A stretch of 5,994 nt of DNA from an uncultured Prevotella sp. (lineage in GTDB: Bacteria > Bacteroidota > Bacteroidia > Bacteroidales > Bacteroidaceae). Location of the stretch: the NCBI GenBank assembly GCA_946999025.1, contig CAMQBP010000127.1, positions 1-5,994 of the forward strand, written 5' to 3'. The notes beneath the pieces are model-generated. The model did no database searches. It was not told the DNA's origin and saw nothing but the letters and a program-made list of their open reading frames with translations. Both the position numbers and the translations under genes were made by a program. This document shows positions 5,868 to 5,994 of the stretch, one piece after another (within the stretch, counting starts at the first letter, position 1; every line of letters begins with the position of its first letter).

Positions 5868-5994
5868 TACTTGTTCGGTCGTATGCTCATCAACAACACG
5901 ATTTTAGCGGGTCAGTCGTAAAACCCAGTTGCAACCCTATCCCCTCATGCACATAATTTCATAAGCCTGTAAAGGAAGAAAGGAATATCCGTTA
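5868..5994. other. Tail of the window without an established gene
   Basis: I see no promoter, RNA gene or plus-strand gene start in these 127 bases. On the minus strand two frames are open from the right edge: one ends in TAG at 5939-5937 (18 codons), the other in TGA at 5947-5945 (15 codons). Either could be the last codons of a convergent gene whose transcript would stop at the neighbouring two-way terminator. So few codons cannot decide this. Confidence 0.3.

Noticed and set aside
5750..5956. Plus-strand ORF of 68 codons over the tRNA and terminator
   Set aside because: It begins inside the tRNA-Phe gene and reads through the terminator hairpin.

Overview
The window looks like chromosomal housekeeping DNA from a member of the Bacteroidota, most likely the Bacteroidales and probably Prevotella-like. 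Three things point there. The proteins have the Bacteroidales flavour, for example an SppA opening MKDFFKYV and a ThiL with DISDGLSSELLHICKQS. Most gene starts have A/T-rich leaders without a Shine-Dalgarno sequence. Bacteroides-type promoter elements (-7 TAnnTTTG) stand upstream of sppA and the tRNA gene. The assignment is by eye, without any database search.

Layout. Positions 1-489 hold the first 163 codons of a short-chain dehydrogenase/reductase on the minus strand, cut by the window edge. A 101-base divergent spacer (490-590) contains an outward-facing TATATTTG box on each strand. Four plus-strand genes follow, probably one transcription unit: sppA (membrane signal-peptide peptidase, 591-2360), lpxK (lipid A 4'-kinase, 2453-3631), a trimeric-type purine nucleoside phosphorylase (3513-4322) and thiL (thiamine-monophosphate kinase, 4458-5564). 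After a 170-base spacer with a good promoter come tRNA-Phe(GAA) (5735-5807) and a strong, nearly symmetrical hairpin terminator. The last 130 bases contain no gene that can be established; the end of a convergent gene may just reach the right edge.

How the genes relate. They do not form one pathway. They cover envelope protein turnover, lipid A synthesis, purine salvage and thiamine diphosphate synthesis. From memory, this order (sppA-lpxK-PNP-thiL) recurs in Bacteroidales, but I could not check it here. Only weak promoter candidates are visible inside the cluster, which fits co-transcription from the sppA promoter.

Most interesting points. The lpxK reading frame runs 119 bases into the phosphorylase gene in another frame, giving LpxK a polar tail of about 37 residues. 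A long imperfect inverted repeat with a competing shorter hairpin sits just upstream of thiL. ThiL carries a charged, coiled-coil-like insertion. The phosphorylase has Asp where human PNP has its base-selecting Asn. I see no phage, transposon, CRISPR, toxin-antitoxin or defence system, and nothing that looks like a wholly new system.
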